Below, piece by piece: positions 25,331 through 33,882 of a stretch of 41,121 nt of DNA. Under the pieces are notes generated by a model. The model saw only the letters and a list, made by a program, of their open reading frames with translations. It had not been told where the DNA came from and made no database searches. Source of the stretch: Candidatus Gastranaerophilales bacterium (lineage in GTDB: Bacteria > Cyanobacteriota > Vampirovibrionia > Gastranaerophilales > Gastranaerophilaceae); assembly GCA_944326555.1 (NCBI GenBank), contig CALVEK010000018.1, forward strand, positions 1-41,121. The letters are read 5' to 3'. How positions within the stretch are numbered: position 1 is the first letter of the stretch; every line of letters starts with the position of its first letter. Position numbers and translations under genes: made by a program.

Positions 25331-26450
25331 TAAAACAGAAAAAAAATATACATATTTTGTAACAGGCGGTGGTACAGGCGGACATATTTATCCTGCTGTG
25401 GCTGTTGGTGTTGCATTGCAAAAAGAAGAAGATACTCAAAAAGTTTTTTATGTCGGTAATCCAAATAATTTGGAGAAAAAAATTGCTGAAGATAAAGTTT
25501 TTGATTTTTTGGATGTCGATATTACTGCAATGCCGAGAGGTATTTCTTTTGATTTAGTAAAATGGGCTTTTAAACTCTTTTTAGCAACGGTAAAATCAAT
25601 AGGTTATATTTTTAAATATAAACCGTCTCTTGTATTTGGTACAGGCGGGTATGTTAGTGCTCCTATTCTTTTTGCTGCTGTTTTAACATCAACACCGATT
25701 GTTATACATGAGTGCGATGCTGTTGCAGGTAAAGTATCAAAACTTCTTGCTCCTTATGCAAAATCAGTGTCTGTCGCTTTTGAATCATCAAAAGATGGTC
25801 TTAATGCGAAAGAAATTAACGTAAACGGGAATCCAATCAGAGAAGAATTTTTGAGTATGGGAAGACAACAAGCCAGAGAAGTCTGGAACTTGAAAGATAA
25901 GCTAACTATTATGGTTATGGGCGGTTCTCAGGGTGCGAAAAAGATTAACTCTGTTCTTGTTCAATGTTTAAAGAAACTATTTAAAAAATATGATATTCAA
26001 ATTATTCATCAGACAGGTTTGAAAAATTATGATGAAACAGTAAAAGAGCTGAAAAAAGTTTACCCCAATTATACTGAGAATTCTCAATACATTATCCGTC
26101 CGTATTTTAAGAAAATGTATTTGCCAATGCTGGCTTCTGATATTGCGGTTTCAAGAGCCGGTTCTTTGAGTATTTCAGAGATATGTGTATCAGGCCTTGC
26201 TTCATTGCTCATACCTTATCCTTATGCGGCTGCTGATCATCAAAGAAAAAATGCTAAAGAGATGGAAGAATTGGGTGCTTCTTTGTATCTTGATGATTCT
26301 AAATGTACACCTGAGGCCTTTATGGAACAATTGGAAATACTGATTAATGACACTCAAAAGATGATAGAACTCCAAAATAATGCCAAAAAGCTTGTAAAAT
26401 ATGATGCGACTCAGAATATTGTTAAACAAATAAAGGCATCAGCAAAATAA
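25314..26450 (+). CDS. murG: Undecaprenyldiphospho-muramoylpentapeptide beta-N-acetylglucosaminyltransferase
   Basis: Adds GlcNAc to lipid I to make lipid II, peripherally at the inner membrane. The 378-aa GT-B protein has GGGTGGHIYPAVAVG near residue 18, FGTGGYVSAP near 105, the HECDAVAGKVSKLLAP segment (usual HEQNAVxG), MGGSQGAKKIN near 203 and a donor-binding RAGSLSISEIC, then IPYPYAAADHQRKNA. Its ATG lies inside the ftsW 3' end (17-nt overlap), completing the operon, and a strong terminator follows. Confidence 0.97.
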   Translation: MTEDTNKTEKKYTYFVTGGGTGGHIYPAVAVGVALQKEEDTQKVFYVGNPNNLEKKIAEDKVFDFLDVDITAMPRGISFDLVKWAFKLFLATVKSIGYIFKYKPSLVFGTGGYVSAPILFAAVLTSTPIVIHECDAVAGKVSKLLAPYAKSVSVAFESSKDGLNAKEINVNGNPIREEFLSMGRQQAREVWNLKDKLTIMVMGGSQGAKKINSVLVQCLKKLFKKYDIQIIHQTGLKNYDETVKELKKVYPNYTENSQYIIRPYFKKMYLPMLASDIAVSRAGSLSISEICVSGLASLLIPYPYAAADHQRKNAKEMEELGASLYLDDSKCTPEAFMEQLEILINDTQKMIELQNNAKKLVKYDATQNIVKQIKASAK

Positions 26451-26466
26451 TATTATATTTTTACCG

Positions 26467-26500
26467 AAAAAGACCGACATATAACGTCGGTCTTTTTTTA
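26467..26500. terminator. Strong terminator after murG, usable from both sides
   Basis: AAAAAGACCGAC pairs with GTCGGTCTTTTT over a 7-nt loop, with T7 after it. The A-run before the stem also gives a T-run on the other strand for the convergent pilin gene. Confidence 0.9.
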
Positions 26501-26517
26501 TATTAGCAATTTGTTTT

Positions 26518-27171
26518 TTACCAAGTATATTTCTTTTCTCTTAATAATTTAGCACTGCATCCCCATCCGTTTCCACTTGTTTTATCACAGCTGCTAGTAT
26601 CACAACCTGGACAGCCGCCAAATGGGAAAATTCCGTTTCTTGTCAATGTGAAGCCAAAAATGTCAATGCCCATTGTATTTGGCTTTTTGGGACCGTTGAC
26701 GTCTACTTCAAAGTGCATACATCCGTTTTTTATATATGTTCCTTCTTTGTATGAGCAATCTTCAGATAATCCTCCAATGGCCCAGTATAATCCGTCTGCG
26801 GTAACAAATGTGTACCAACCTGTGTCGGTTTCAAATTGATTATTGTCTCCACCATTGAGACTTCTTGTTTTATATCCGTCAGCAAAACAGCGACCGCCAT
26901 TTCTACAATTTCTTATTACGTTTAATCTTGGTATGTACATTTCGTCCATTAATGTACCTGTTGTCATTCGCCAAAATCTGATTGGTCCGTATTCTTGTTC
27001 AAGTTCTCCTGTTACGTTGGATATTGTTGCCCATGCTTTTTCCAGTGCGAGTATATTTTCTCTTTTTCTCATTGCAGAGTTAAGTGTGGGGATAGTTAGT
27101 GTAAATATTACTCCAATAATTGCCAGTGTCATTAGAGTTTCTGCAAGAGTAAAACCAAGTTTTTTTATCAT
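26518..27171 (-). CDS. Type IV pilin / pseudopilin-like protein
   Basis: A 217-aa secreted or envelope filament subunit. The class III signal is clear: a short basic leader MIKKLG, cleavage before FTLAE with the conserved Glu5, then a hydrophobic helix (LMTLAIIGVIFTLTIP). The globular part has ten Cys residues or so, including RNCRNGGRC and a C-terminal GGCPGC...SSC cluster, and a DVNGPKKPNTMGID segment typical of pseudopilin C-termini that may bind a metal. Processing would need the prepilin peptidase encoded at 10819-11793. It stands alone, convergent with murG. Whether it is a major pilin, minor pilin or adhesin is not decided. Confidence 0.85.
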   Translation of the reverse strand: MIKKLGFTLAETLMTLAIIGVIFTLTIPTLNSAMRKRENILALEKAWATISNVTGELEQEYGPIRFWRMTTGTLMDEMYIPRLNVIRNCRNGGRCFADGYKTRSLNGGDNNQFETDTGWYTFVTADGLYWAIGGLSEDCSYKEGTYIKNGCMHFEVDVNGPKKPNTMGIDIFGFTLTRNGIFPFGGCPGCDTSSCDKTSGNGWGCSAKLLREKKYTW

Positions 27172-27251
27172 AAAATTTATTTCCTTCCTGATTTTATACT
27201 ATTTAGATTTTATAATTTTGTTATTATTTTAGTCAAATGTATGTCCAAAAT

Positions 27252-27280
27252 TTGTCAGTAGTTTATGTTTTGGCTATAAT
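27252..27280 (+). promoter_or_regulatory. Promoter of the FtsB/DivIC-like gene
   Basis: TTGTCA, 17-nt spacer, TATAAT, 57 nt before the ATG. Consensus -10 and 5/6 in the -35 box. Confidence 0.65.
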
Positions 27281-27337
27281 GTTCCTATCAGACTTGCTGA
27301 TTCTAAAAGGAATGTTTGACGGATAGGGGTTATTACT

Positions 27338-27736
27338 ATGAATACGTCTGAAAATAGGCCTGATTTAATAAAAAAGACTCAAGAAAAAAATAACAAACGT
27401 AAGAATAAAATTAGGTTTGGTTATTCTTTTTTGACTATAGTTTTGTTGGTTTGTCTTGTTCAAATAGGGGTAAGTGCTTTCAATAATATTACTAAGAGCA
27501 TAAGTTATCATGGCAAAATCAAAAAGATGAAAGCTCTAAATCAGCAGGCTTATATGGAAAACCAAAGACTAAAAGAAGAACTTGAAGATTTTAGTTCTAT
27601 GAAAAGCCTTGAGGCTATTGCAAGAAATAATTTGAAAATGGCAGGCAAAGATGAAGTCCTTGTTATAATCAATAAGCAGCAGCCTGTTGTTAGTGATAAC
27701 AAAAGTAAAAAGAAGGTAAACAAAAAGAACAAGTAA
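27338..27736 (+). CDS. Septum formation initiator family protein (FtsB/DivIC-like)
   Basis: A 132-aa bitopic division protein. A basic cytoplasmic N-terminus (1-27) precedes a single membrane helix (about 28-48), a coiled coil (about 58-88, IKKMKALNQQAYMENQRLKE) and the FtsB-type end MKSLEAIARNNLKMAGKDEV. The tail is unusually Lys-rich (SKKKVNKKNK). FtsB proteins link FtsL and FtsQ and activate FtsW/FtsI; its closeness to ftsW-murG fits that. The gene has its own promoter and follows the convergent pilin gene rather than the mur operon. Confidence 0.85.
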   Translation: MNTSENRPDLIKKTQEKNNKRKNKIRFGYSFLTIVLLVCLVQIGVSAFNNITKSISYHGKIKKMKALNQQAYMENQRLKEELEDFSSMKSLEAIARNNLKMAGKDEVLVIINKQQPVVSDNKSKKKVNKKNK

Positions 27737-27774
27737 CTTCGTTTTTGATTTTTAGAGGTATTTGTTTAAAAAAT

Positions 27775-27820
27775 GGAAAAAAGAAAGCTCTCCGATCATT
27801 TGACTCATATCGCGAGAGCT
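27775..27820 (-). terminator. Terminator of the 51-aa gene
   Basis: On the minus strand AGCTCTC-g-CGAT pairs with ATCG-GAGAGCT (11 bp, one bulge, 12-nt loop), followed by TTTCTTTTTT. Confidence 0.75.
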
Positions 27821-27823
27821 ACT

Positions 27824-27889
27824 TTGTTAAAATGTTTCGACGCGTAAGTAAAAACCCTACGTCGTTCTTGCTTTTCAGCTCTTTAACAA
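27824..27889 (-). other. Structured 3' region of the 51-aa gene, possible small RNA
   Basis: TTGTTAAA (27824-27831) pairs with TTTAACAA (27882-27889), enclosing a second stem (CGAC..GTA, 27838-27846, with TACGTCG, 27858-27864). Together with the terminator this makes about 110 nt of folded sequence after a 153-nt coding frame. No plus-strand T-run follows, so it belongs to the minus-strand transcript. Confidence 0.4.
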
Positions 27890-27915
27890 GTATTAAAAAC
27901 ACACTTTGTAAACTA

Positions 27916-28071
27916 TTACTTTAATGCAACAAGTTTTGCGCTTAGACCAATGTCTGAATTAATCATTTTAGCGCTGGCTATAGCCATTGATCTTCTTTTT
28001 CTTGCGCCTCTTAGAATAAAAGCTACTCCGTCATTTATATTGCTTATAGCTGTTTCTGATTTTTTTATCAT
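27916..28071 (-). CDS. Small basic protein, 51 aa, unknown
   Basis: A short frame encoding MIKKSETAISNINDGV then AFILRGARKRRSMAIASAKM and ending SAKLVALK. It is supported by a near-ideal ribosome site, AAGGGGTG six nt before the ATG, and by a terminator about 100 nt downstream. The product is a cationic helix with the RGARKRR cluster at 21-27 and small residues around it, compatible with nucleic-acid or membrane-surface binding. No signal peptide. A weak promoter (TTCAAT, 17 nt, TATAAA) lies upstream. I recognise no family. Confidence 0.65.
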   Translation of the reverse strand: MIKKSETAISNINDGVAFILRGARKRRSMAIASAKMINSDIGLSAKLVALK

Positions 28072-28159
28072 CAATTGCACCCCTTGAATCTGTATAAGAC
28101 TTTCTTTATATTTTTTTTATCGGGAGAATTGAATTTTTCTTTAGGTTTTTGTTTTGCAT

Positions 28160-28180
28160 GTTTACATTTGTTTACAAATT
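28160..28180 (-). promoter_or_regulatory. Direct repeat upstream of the 51-aa gene
   Basis: TGTTTACA occurs twice, ten bases apart (one helical turn) on the plus strand, about 95 nt before the 51-aa gene. Placed like a regulator site; no known regulator assigned. Confidence 0.3.
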
Positions 28181-28205
28181 GTATATTAAATTGGAAATTT
28201 AAATA

Positions 28206-28241
28206 GGAAATTAAAGACAGCAAAGTTAACTTTGCTGTCTT
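28206..28241 (-). terminator. Terminator after the M20 peptidase gene
   Basis: A perfect 28-bp palindrome (AAGACAGCAAAG, loop TTAA, CTTTGCTGTCTT at 28214-28241), followed on the minus strand by TTTAATTT. Confidence 0.75.
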
Positions 28242-28288
28242 GTTGTAATATTGTTTCTATAGATAATATCTGATTAGATGCTGCCTTA

Positions 28289-29551
28289 TTATTGATTATT
28301 AAAGATAATAAAACTCTCTTTTAAAAATTCATAACCTTTCAAGAAAGATTCGATGTTTACCATTTCGTCAGAGGAATGCATGTTGTATATGTCTGCAAGT
28401 CCTAAGAGGTAGGGTTTTAATGTTATGCCGTTTTTGTTTTTTTCGTGTGCGTAGATGTGTGTTTCTGCACCGGCATGGAATGATGATACATCTCCTTTTA
28501 TACCTATGTTTTGGCATGCTTTTGTACAAATTTTTTGTATAGTTTCATCATCAGATTTTTCAAATGCTTTCATTTTAGATTTTGCCGTAAAATCGGCTTT
28601 TGCTAAGCCTGCATATTTTTCATTAAATTTTTCTGTGATTTTTTTAATATCTGAGATAAGTTGATTTTCGTTTTCTTCTTCAGAACTTCTTATTGAATAT
28701 TTAGCCATCGCCTTTGTGTTTATTATATTTGTAAGACAATTGTTGGCTACGTATTCTATGTAGCTATCTTGTTCTTGCTGTTTTTGAACAATCTTTTGGA
28801 TGGTTGGTTCTACTCCGCCACCTATTACGCAGCCTATATTTATGGAAGTAACCGTGCCATATTCATCTCTTTTGTATTCACCTTGAGGGATTTCGTTAAT
28901 CAATTCACCAATCAGTTTTACGGCATTTAGTCTTGTTTTGTCTCCTATATCAATGCCGGAGTGTCCTCCTTTTAGGGATTCTACAGTCAGTGTGCCGTTT
29001 GTGTAGCTGGCTCCTGATATTTGTATTTGCCCAAGTTTATCTGCATCAAGAACAAGTACGTATTCGGAGTCGATTTCATCAAATTTGATATTGTGAATAC
29101 CTGTCATGTTTTGTTCTTCATCTTTGGTGAAAATTAATTCAATTCCACCATGTCCGTCTTTGAGCATGTCAGGATTCTTGGCAAGAGAAATCGCAAGATA
29201 CATAGCTGCAGATACGCCTACTTTGTCATCAGAACCCAGTGGTCTTTTTTTATCTGTTTCGATAAACTGTCCGTTGTCTGATATACGTATATTTACAGCC
29301 GAGGCATCGCCCACAACATCCATGTGTGCCGAAAGAGCGAGAGATTTTTTATTGGGGTTGGTGGCAGGGATTTTTGCCCTGACGTTTCCAAAGTCATCAA
29401 GTTTTGCTTCTATTCCGTTGCTTTTTAAAATTTCAACTATTTTTTGAGCTACCTTATCTTCTTCTCCTGATGGAGACGGGATTTCTGCCAGTGTACAGAA
29501 TAAGTCAATAAGTTCATTTTCTTTTCTTAGTGTGTTTATATCTTTAGTCAT
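28289..29551 (-). CDS. M20 family metallopeptidase (PepT-like tripeptidase)
   Basis: A cytosolic di-zinc aminopeptidase of 420 aa, related to peptidase T. Zinc-site motifs in order: LSAHMDVVG, PLGSDDKVGVSAAM, FTKDEEQNMTG (catalytic Glu pair) and FHAGAETHIYAH, with the dimerisation lid carrying GGHSGIDIG in the middle. An ATG five codons upstream exists, but the ATG used here has GAAGGAG 6 nt before it. It is a single-gene unit with a terminator. Family function is removal of the N-terminal residue from tripeptides; actual specificity is not shown. Confidence 0.9.
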   Translation of the reverse strand: MTKDINTLRKENELIDLFCTLAEIPSPSGEEDKVAQKIVEILKSNGIEAKLDDFGNVRAKIPATNPNKKSLALSAHMDVVGDASAVNIRISDNGQFIETDKKRPLGSDDKVGVSAAMYLAISLAKNPDMLKDGHGGIELIFTKDEEQNMTGIHNIKFDEIDSEYVLVLDADKLGQIQISGASYTNGTLTVESLKGGHSGIDIGDKTRLNAVKLIGELINEIPQGEYKRDEYGTVTSINIGCVIGGGVEPTIQKIVQKQQEQDSYIEYVANNCLTNIINTKAMAKYSIRSSEEENENQLISDIKKITEKFNEKYAGLAKADFTAKSKMKAFEKSDDETIQKICTKACQNIGIKGDVSSFHAGAETHIYAHEKNKNGITLKPYLLGLADIYNMHSSDEMVNIESFLKGYEFLKESFIIFNNQ

Positions 29552-29699
29552 TTTGCGCTCCTTCAAAACTATTTTTTTTAATCATAGGCATATTGCGATT
29601 TTTTGTAAATCGGCTGTTTTAATTATAAAACTTTTGAAAAAATCTATGTGTATGCAAATTGATAAAGTTACACAAAGCGGCAGTCCATAATATACAGGA

Positions 29700-31076
29700 T
29701 TAATTTTTTTTGTTTTTTAGAATTTTTTGCATTTCTAAAAGAGCTGTGTATGTTGGCATTATCAGGAGTTGTTCATTGTCGTTTATTTGATTTAATGAAA
29801 ACTTTAACGCTTCTTTTATATCATTTTTTATTGTAATTTTTGATTCGTCAAATCCTGCATACTTCATTCTTACTGCCATGTCATAGGCTCTTATTCCGCT
29901 TATAATTATATTTTGAGGATAATCTTTCAGTAGTTCAAAATCGGTATCCCACAACCAAGAAACATCTCTTCCGTCAGCGTAATTGTCATTGATGATAATA
30001 AGCAGAGCTTTGCTTGTATTTTGGTTAACTGTCCTTAAAACTTCAGATGCACCGGTGGGATTTTTTATTAATTGAACAAGTACATTCTTTTTGCCTATAG
30101 AAAATTTTTCTGCTCGTCCGAAAACGGATTTGTATGTACTAAGACCTTCTTGTATTATTTCGGGTTTAATGTTTAACTCTAAGGCCATGCTTATGGCAGC
30201 AAGTGCGTTGTATGCATTATACAATCCGACAAGATTGGTTTTAAAATACAATTCTTTTATTTCGTCTGTATTTTTGTCAGGCTTGTATTTAAGATAAATT
30301 TCCGAATAATCATCATAAATAACAGCGTAGCCTGTATAATCGGGTTTTGGACGTTTTCTGCCGCAATTTGGGCAGTAGTAGTTTCCAATGTGTGCATAGT
30401 ATCTGTTTTGATATGTCAAATCTGATTTACATGTGCAAGAAACAGCTTCTGCAGGAGCTTGTGAGGACACTGTTTGTGTCTTGTATGTTATATTGTCAAA
30501 GCCGTAGAAAATTCTGTGATTTTCTTTTCCTAATTCAAAAAGCATTGGGTCATCTGCATTGACAAAAACTTTCAAATTTTTGTTTTTTTCTATTGCATTT
30601 TGTATTTTTTTAGCGGTTGTATCCAGCTCTCCATATCTGTCAAGTTGGTCTCTAAAAAGGTTTGTTAAAAGAAGATAATCTGCATTGATATAATCATAAA
30701 GTTTTGTCAGATATGCTTCATCTGATTCGAGCACTGCATAATCAAATTTTGAAAAAGGTTTGTAGTTTACGGCAAGAGAACTGGCAATTCCAGTCAGCAT
30801 ATTTGCGCCTTTTTCATTGTGCAATACTTTGTCATTAGACTGTTTTAGAATATGAGCGACAAGCCCTGCTGTTGTTGTTTTGCCGTTTGTTCCGGTAATT
30901 GTTATTATATTTTTTTCACAATATTTTGATAAAAACGACAAAAAATTCTTTGAAATTTTTAGTGCAACCATTCCCGGTAGAGAAGTCCCCGAGCTTTTTA
31001 AAAGGTGTAATCCTTTGTTAACTGTTTTTGCACTAAATAGTCCCGTATAAAAACTAATTTTATCCATTATTTCCAT
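29700..31076 (-). CDS. murT: MurT-like Mur ligase (lipid II isoglutaminyl synthase subunit)
   Basis: A 458-aa Mur-ligase homologue. It has the ATP loop TITGTNGKTTTAGL at 58-71, LLTNLFRDQLDRYGEL, a four-Cys zinc ribbon inserted in the central domain (CTCK about 215, CPNCG about 241) and a C-terminal DUF1727-type domain with NDNYADGRDVSWLWD. This combination defines MurT, which with GatD amidates the D-Glu of lipid II. No GatD gene is adjacent here. A second ATG three codons in is possible. The first ATG lies 7 nt after a TATAAT box with no Shine-Dalgarno sequence, so a leaderless message is possible. Divergent from folC. Confidence 0.9.
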   Translation of the reverse strand: MEIMDKISFYTGLFSAKTVNKGLHLLKSSGTSLPGMVALKISKNFLSFLSKYCEKNIITITGTNGKTTTAGLVAHILKQSNDKVLHNEKGANMLTGIASSLAVNYKPFSKFDYAVLESDEAYLTKLYDYINADYLLLTNLFRDQLDRYGELDTTAKKIQNAIEKNKNLKVFVNADDPMLFELGKENHRIFYGFDNITYKTQTVSSQAPAEAVSCTCKSDLTYQNRYYAHIGNYYCPNCGRKRPKPDYTGYAVIYDDYSEIYLKYKPDKNTDEIKELYFKTNLVGLYNAYNALAAISMALELNIKPEIIQEGLSTYKSVFGRAEKFSIGKKNVLVQLIKNPTGASEVLRTVNQNTSKALLIIINDNYADGRDVSWLWDTDFELLKDYPQNIIISGIRAYDMAVRMKYAGFDESKITIKNDIKEALKFSLNQINDNEQLLIMPTYTALLEMQKILKNKKN

Positions 31077-31119
31077 ATCAATGATTATAGCGTAAAATTA
31101 AATAGAGGGGATAGATGTT

Positions 31120-32397
31120 ATGAACTTATCTTATGAAAAAGCTGTCGAAATGATTACATCTCGAGAAAAATTCCATATATGTCTCGGTTTAGATAGAATT
31201 TCTAAAATACTTAAATTGATGGGGAATCCTCAAAATAACCTCAAAATAATTCACGTAGCAGGTACGAACGGGAAAGGGTCTGTTTGTGCAATCTTATCCA
31301 AGATATTAACCTGTGCAGGATATAAGACAGGTCTTTATACGAGTCCTCATATACTTGAATACAACGAGAGGATTAAAATTAATCAAATTAACATCCCTCA
31401 GCAGGATTTTGCAAATATTTTACAAGATATTTCTGAGCTTGCAAAAAGAAATGATGTTTACTTGACGGAATTTGAACTTTTAACTGCGTGTGCATTCAAA
31501 TATTTTGCCGACAAAGAGACAGATATATGTATTTTAGAAACAGGTCTTGGCGGCAGGTTTGATGCTACAAATGTTATTGAAAAGAATATTCTGTCTGTGA
31601 TTACATCAATAAGCCTCGACCATGTTGACAGGTTGGGTGATACCATAGAAAAAATTGCATACGAGAAAGCAGGGATAATAAAAAAAGGTTGTCCTGTTCT
31701 TATTGATAAAGATAATAGAGGTTATTCAACTGTTTGTGAAGTTGCTAATAAGAATAATAGTGAGATTGTAAATCCTAAGCATTCTGTAGATGTGTTTTTT
31801 GAAAATAAAAAAAATTATGCTCTATATGAAGATAAAAAATATGAGTTTAACATGCTTGGTTTATGGCAAGCTCAAAATCTAAAATTGGTTTTTGCCTGCA
31901 TTGAATACCTAAATTCCATAGGATATGATATTAACCAAAAATCTGTAGAAAAGGCATTGAAATACGTTAATTGGATATGTAGAATGCAGTATATTCCAAA
32001 GTACAATCTGCTTATTGACGGAACTCACAATCCAGATGGAGCAAGAGTATTGAGAGAAAGTTTGGATTATTATTTTCCTGACACAAAGCGCGTGTGGGTA
32101 TACGGTTCTTTGTCCACAAAAGATTATGCTCAGGTTATGAAAATTCTTTTTAAAGAGGAGGATGAAGTCTATTTTTATAACTTTGATTATCCAAACAGTG
32201 TTAGTTACGAAGATTTAAAAAAGGTGTATTCTAAAGGACTTTTTATTAAGCAGAAAGAGTTAGAATATCTTCTTGCGGAAAATAAAGAATCTCTGATAAT
32301 TGTTTCAGGGTCGTTTTATATGATTGGCAGTATATTGCAAAGCGGAAAAAATAACGGATTTTTCCAAAATATTGCCGAGTTGGATAATATCATCTGA
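31120..32397 (+). CDS. folC: Dihydrofolate synthase/folylpolyglutamate synthase
   Basis: Adds glutamate to dihydropteroate and to folates, with ATP. The 425-aa Mur-ligase-superfamily protein has HVAGTNGKGSVCAILSKIL at about 45-63, the TGLYTSPHILEYNERI block, the LETGLGGRFDATN motif near 143-155, TSISLDHVDRLGDTIEKIA, and DGTHNPDGARVL near 300. AGAGGGG lies 9 nt before the ATG. It shares a narrow divergent region with murT and is followed by a response regulator on the same strand. Confidence 0.94.
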   Translation: MNLSYEKAVEMITSREKFHICLGLDRISKILKLMGNPQNNLKIIHVAGTNGKGSVCAILSKILTCAGYKTGLYTSPHILEYNERIKINQINIPQQDFANILQDISELAKRNDVYLTEFELLTACAFKYFADKETDICILETGLGGRFDATNVIEKNILSVITSISLDHVDRLGDTIEKIAYEKAGIIKKGCPVLIDKDNRGYSTVCEVANKNNSEIVNPKHSVDVFFENKKNYALYEDKKYEFNMLGLWQAQNLKLVFACIEYLNSIGYDINQKSVEKALKYVNWICRMQYIPKYNLLIDGTHNPDGARVLRESLDYYFPDTKRVWVYGSLSTKDYAQVMKILFKEEDEVYFYNFDYPNSVSYEDLKKVYSKGLFIKQKELEYLLAENKESLIIVSGSFYMIGSILQSGKNNGFFQNIAELDNII

Positions 32398-32470
32398 AAA
32401 TTTAGTCAACGATAATGTCATGAAATCCAATTTCAATTTACCCCATAAAGAAAGGAAAAGGTTATCAGGC

Positions 32471-33157
32471 ATGTTGACGACTGTAGAAGAAACTAACGAA
32501 TTAATCAAAGTAGTTATTGTTGAAGATTACAAATTGACAAGAGTAGGGTTACGTTCAACTATCAACGAGTTTGAAAATGTAAAGGTAGTCGGTGAAGCCG
32601 AAGATGCAACAAGCGGTCTTGAAATTATCAAAAGAGAAAAACCGCAGGTCGTCTTGATGGATCTTGGTTTACCTGAGATGAACGGTATTGAAGCTACACA
32701 AAAAGTAAAAGAAATATCTCCTCAAACAAAAGTCATTATATTGACTTCACATGATAGAGAAGAAGAAGTGTTGGCAGCTTTAGGTTCAGGAGCTTCGGCA
32801 TATTGTCTAAAAGATATTGACCCCAAAACCCTTTCTTCTGTAATACGTAATGTTGCAAAAGGAGCTTGTTGGCTGGATTCTGCTATTGCTCAAGTGGCTC
32901 TTAATCTGTTCCCAAAACCTGAAAATACAAGTCTCAAAAATAGTGCAGAAATATCTGATGCTAGAGCACAATTGACAGAAAGAGAATTTGAAGTTTTAAG
33001 GCTACTGGTTAAGGGGAAAAGTAATACAGAAATAGCTAAGGAATTGATTGTAAGTGTTCATACCGCAAAAGCACACGTATGCAGTATTCTTCAAAAGTTA
33101 TGCGTTGATGATAGGGTTCAGGCAGCAGTTAAAGCTATTAAAGAAAATATTATTTAG
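32471..33157 (+). CDS. NarL/FixJ-family response regulator
   Basis: A two-domain transcription regulator of 228 aa. The receiver domain (13-130) has the acidic pair VEDYK, phosphoacceptor Asp64 in LMDLGLPEMNG, the TS of ILTSHD and the Lys in YCLKDI. A LuxR-type HTH (about 162-222) reads LTEREFEVLRLLVKGKSN, then EIAKEL and VHTAKAHVCSILQKL. Longer in-frame starts exist from 32324, but they overlap folC and lack a ribosome site; this ATG has AAAAGG 9 nt upstream. No partner kinase is adjacent on this strand; the nearest is the kinase at 35226-36824. Confidence 0.92.
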   Translation: MLTTVEETNELIKVVIVEDYKLTRVGLRSTINEFENVKVVGEAEDATSGLEIIKREKPQVVLMDLGLPEMNGIEATQKVKEISPQTKVIILTSHDREEEVLAALGSGASAYCLKDIDPKTLSSVIRNVAKGACWLDSAIAQVALNLFPKPENTSLKNSAEISDARAQLTEREFEVLRLLVKGKSNTEIAKELIVSVHTAKAHVCSILQKLCVDDRVQAAVKAIKENII

Positions 33158-33180
33158 GGGTATTGTTTTCGTAAAACAGT

Positions 33181-33213
33181 AAAAACCGTTTGTGTAAAAC
33201 AAACGGTTTTTTT
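33181..33213. terminator. Bidirectional terminator between the two response regulators
   Basis: AAAAACCGTTTG pairs with CAAACGGTTTTT, T7 follows, with an A-run before. It serves both convergent genes. Confidence 0.9.
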
Positions 33214-33237
33214 ATTATCAAAATTTAGAAAACTTTG

Positions 33238-33876
33238 TTAGTTCTTTTCGCAATATTCTATAAGTTCGTTTTGCCAATCTTCCACTTTTTCGATATAAAA
33301 ATCTGCACCTTTTTTCATACAAAGTTGGCGATGTTCTCTTTTTGAAGATGCTGTCATAACACCAACAACAGTATTTGCATCATTAATTTTTGAGAGTTTA
33401 ACAAGTTCATCCAACAAAATAAAACCCTCTCTGTCTGTTGGAATAAATAAGTCCATAATTACAAGTTTGTAAGGACGTTTTTTATATTTTGTTATTGCAT
33501 CGTATATTTCTTTTGCGATAGTAACATCATAACCAAGATTACGGAACATAACCCCCAATTGATATGTAATAACCCCGAGGTCATCAACAATTAGGACATT
33601 TTTTGGATTTTCTCCTTCTTCATATTCCATATCGGAACTTGATTGTATATTGTCAGAACTATGATTTCTTGTTTTTGGAGCATTAATTTCTTCAATTGTT
33701 TCTGTTTTGATTCTGTCCATTTTTCTTTTTATGTCCAAAATCAAGTCTTTTAAAAGGTCAACATTTATGCCTTTTGCTCCCGGAGGGATTTTTCCCACCA
33801 AACCATAAAGCTGCTCCAAAAATTCGTCATCAACTTCTATTGTTCGTTTTTTTGATTGTTGTTCTTCTTCGCTCAT
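33238..33876 (-). CDS. Receiver-domain protein with a charged N-terminal extension
   Basis: A 212-aa protein with no output domain. Residues 1-62 are helical and acidic/basic (EFLEQLYGLVGKIPPGAKG, then LLKDLILDIKRKMDR), 63-90 form a Ser/Asp/Glu-rich linker, and 91-212 are a CheY-like receiver with Asp98/99, phosphoacceptor Asp142 in IMDLFIP, the hydroxyl residue in MTASS and a Lys in FYIEKVE. It ends the minus-strand signalling run but has its own extended -10 (TGCTAAAAT) 6 nt before the ATG, and no Shine-Dalgarno sequence. Likely acts by protein contact. Confidence 0.88.
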   Translation of the reverse strand: MSEEEQQSKKRTIEVDDEFLEQLYGLVGKIPPGAKGINVDLLKDLILDIKRKMDRIKTETIEEINAPKTRNHSSDNIQSSSDMEYEEGENPKNVLIVDDLGVITYQLGVMFRNLGYDVTIAKEIYDAITKYKKRPYKLVIMDLFIPTDREGFILLDELVKLSKINDANTVVGVMTASSKREHRQLCMKKGADFYIEKVEDWQNELIEYCEKN

Positions 33877-33882
33877 AATTAA

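Noticed and set aside
32324-32470. N-terminal extension of the NarL-type regulator
   Set aside because: The extra 49 residues overlap the folC coding region, have no receiver-domain homology and no ribosome site at their start codons.
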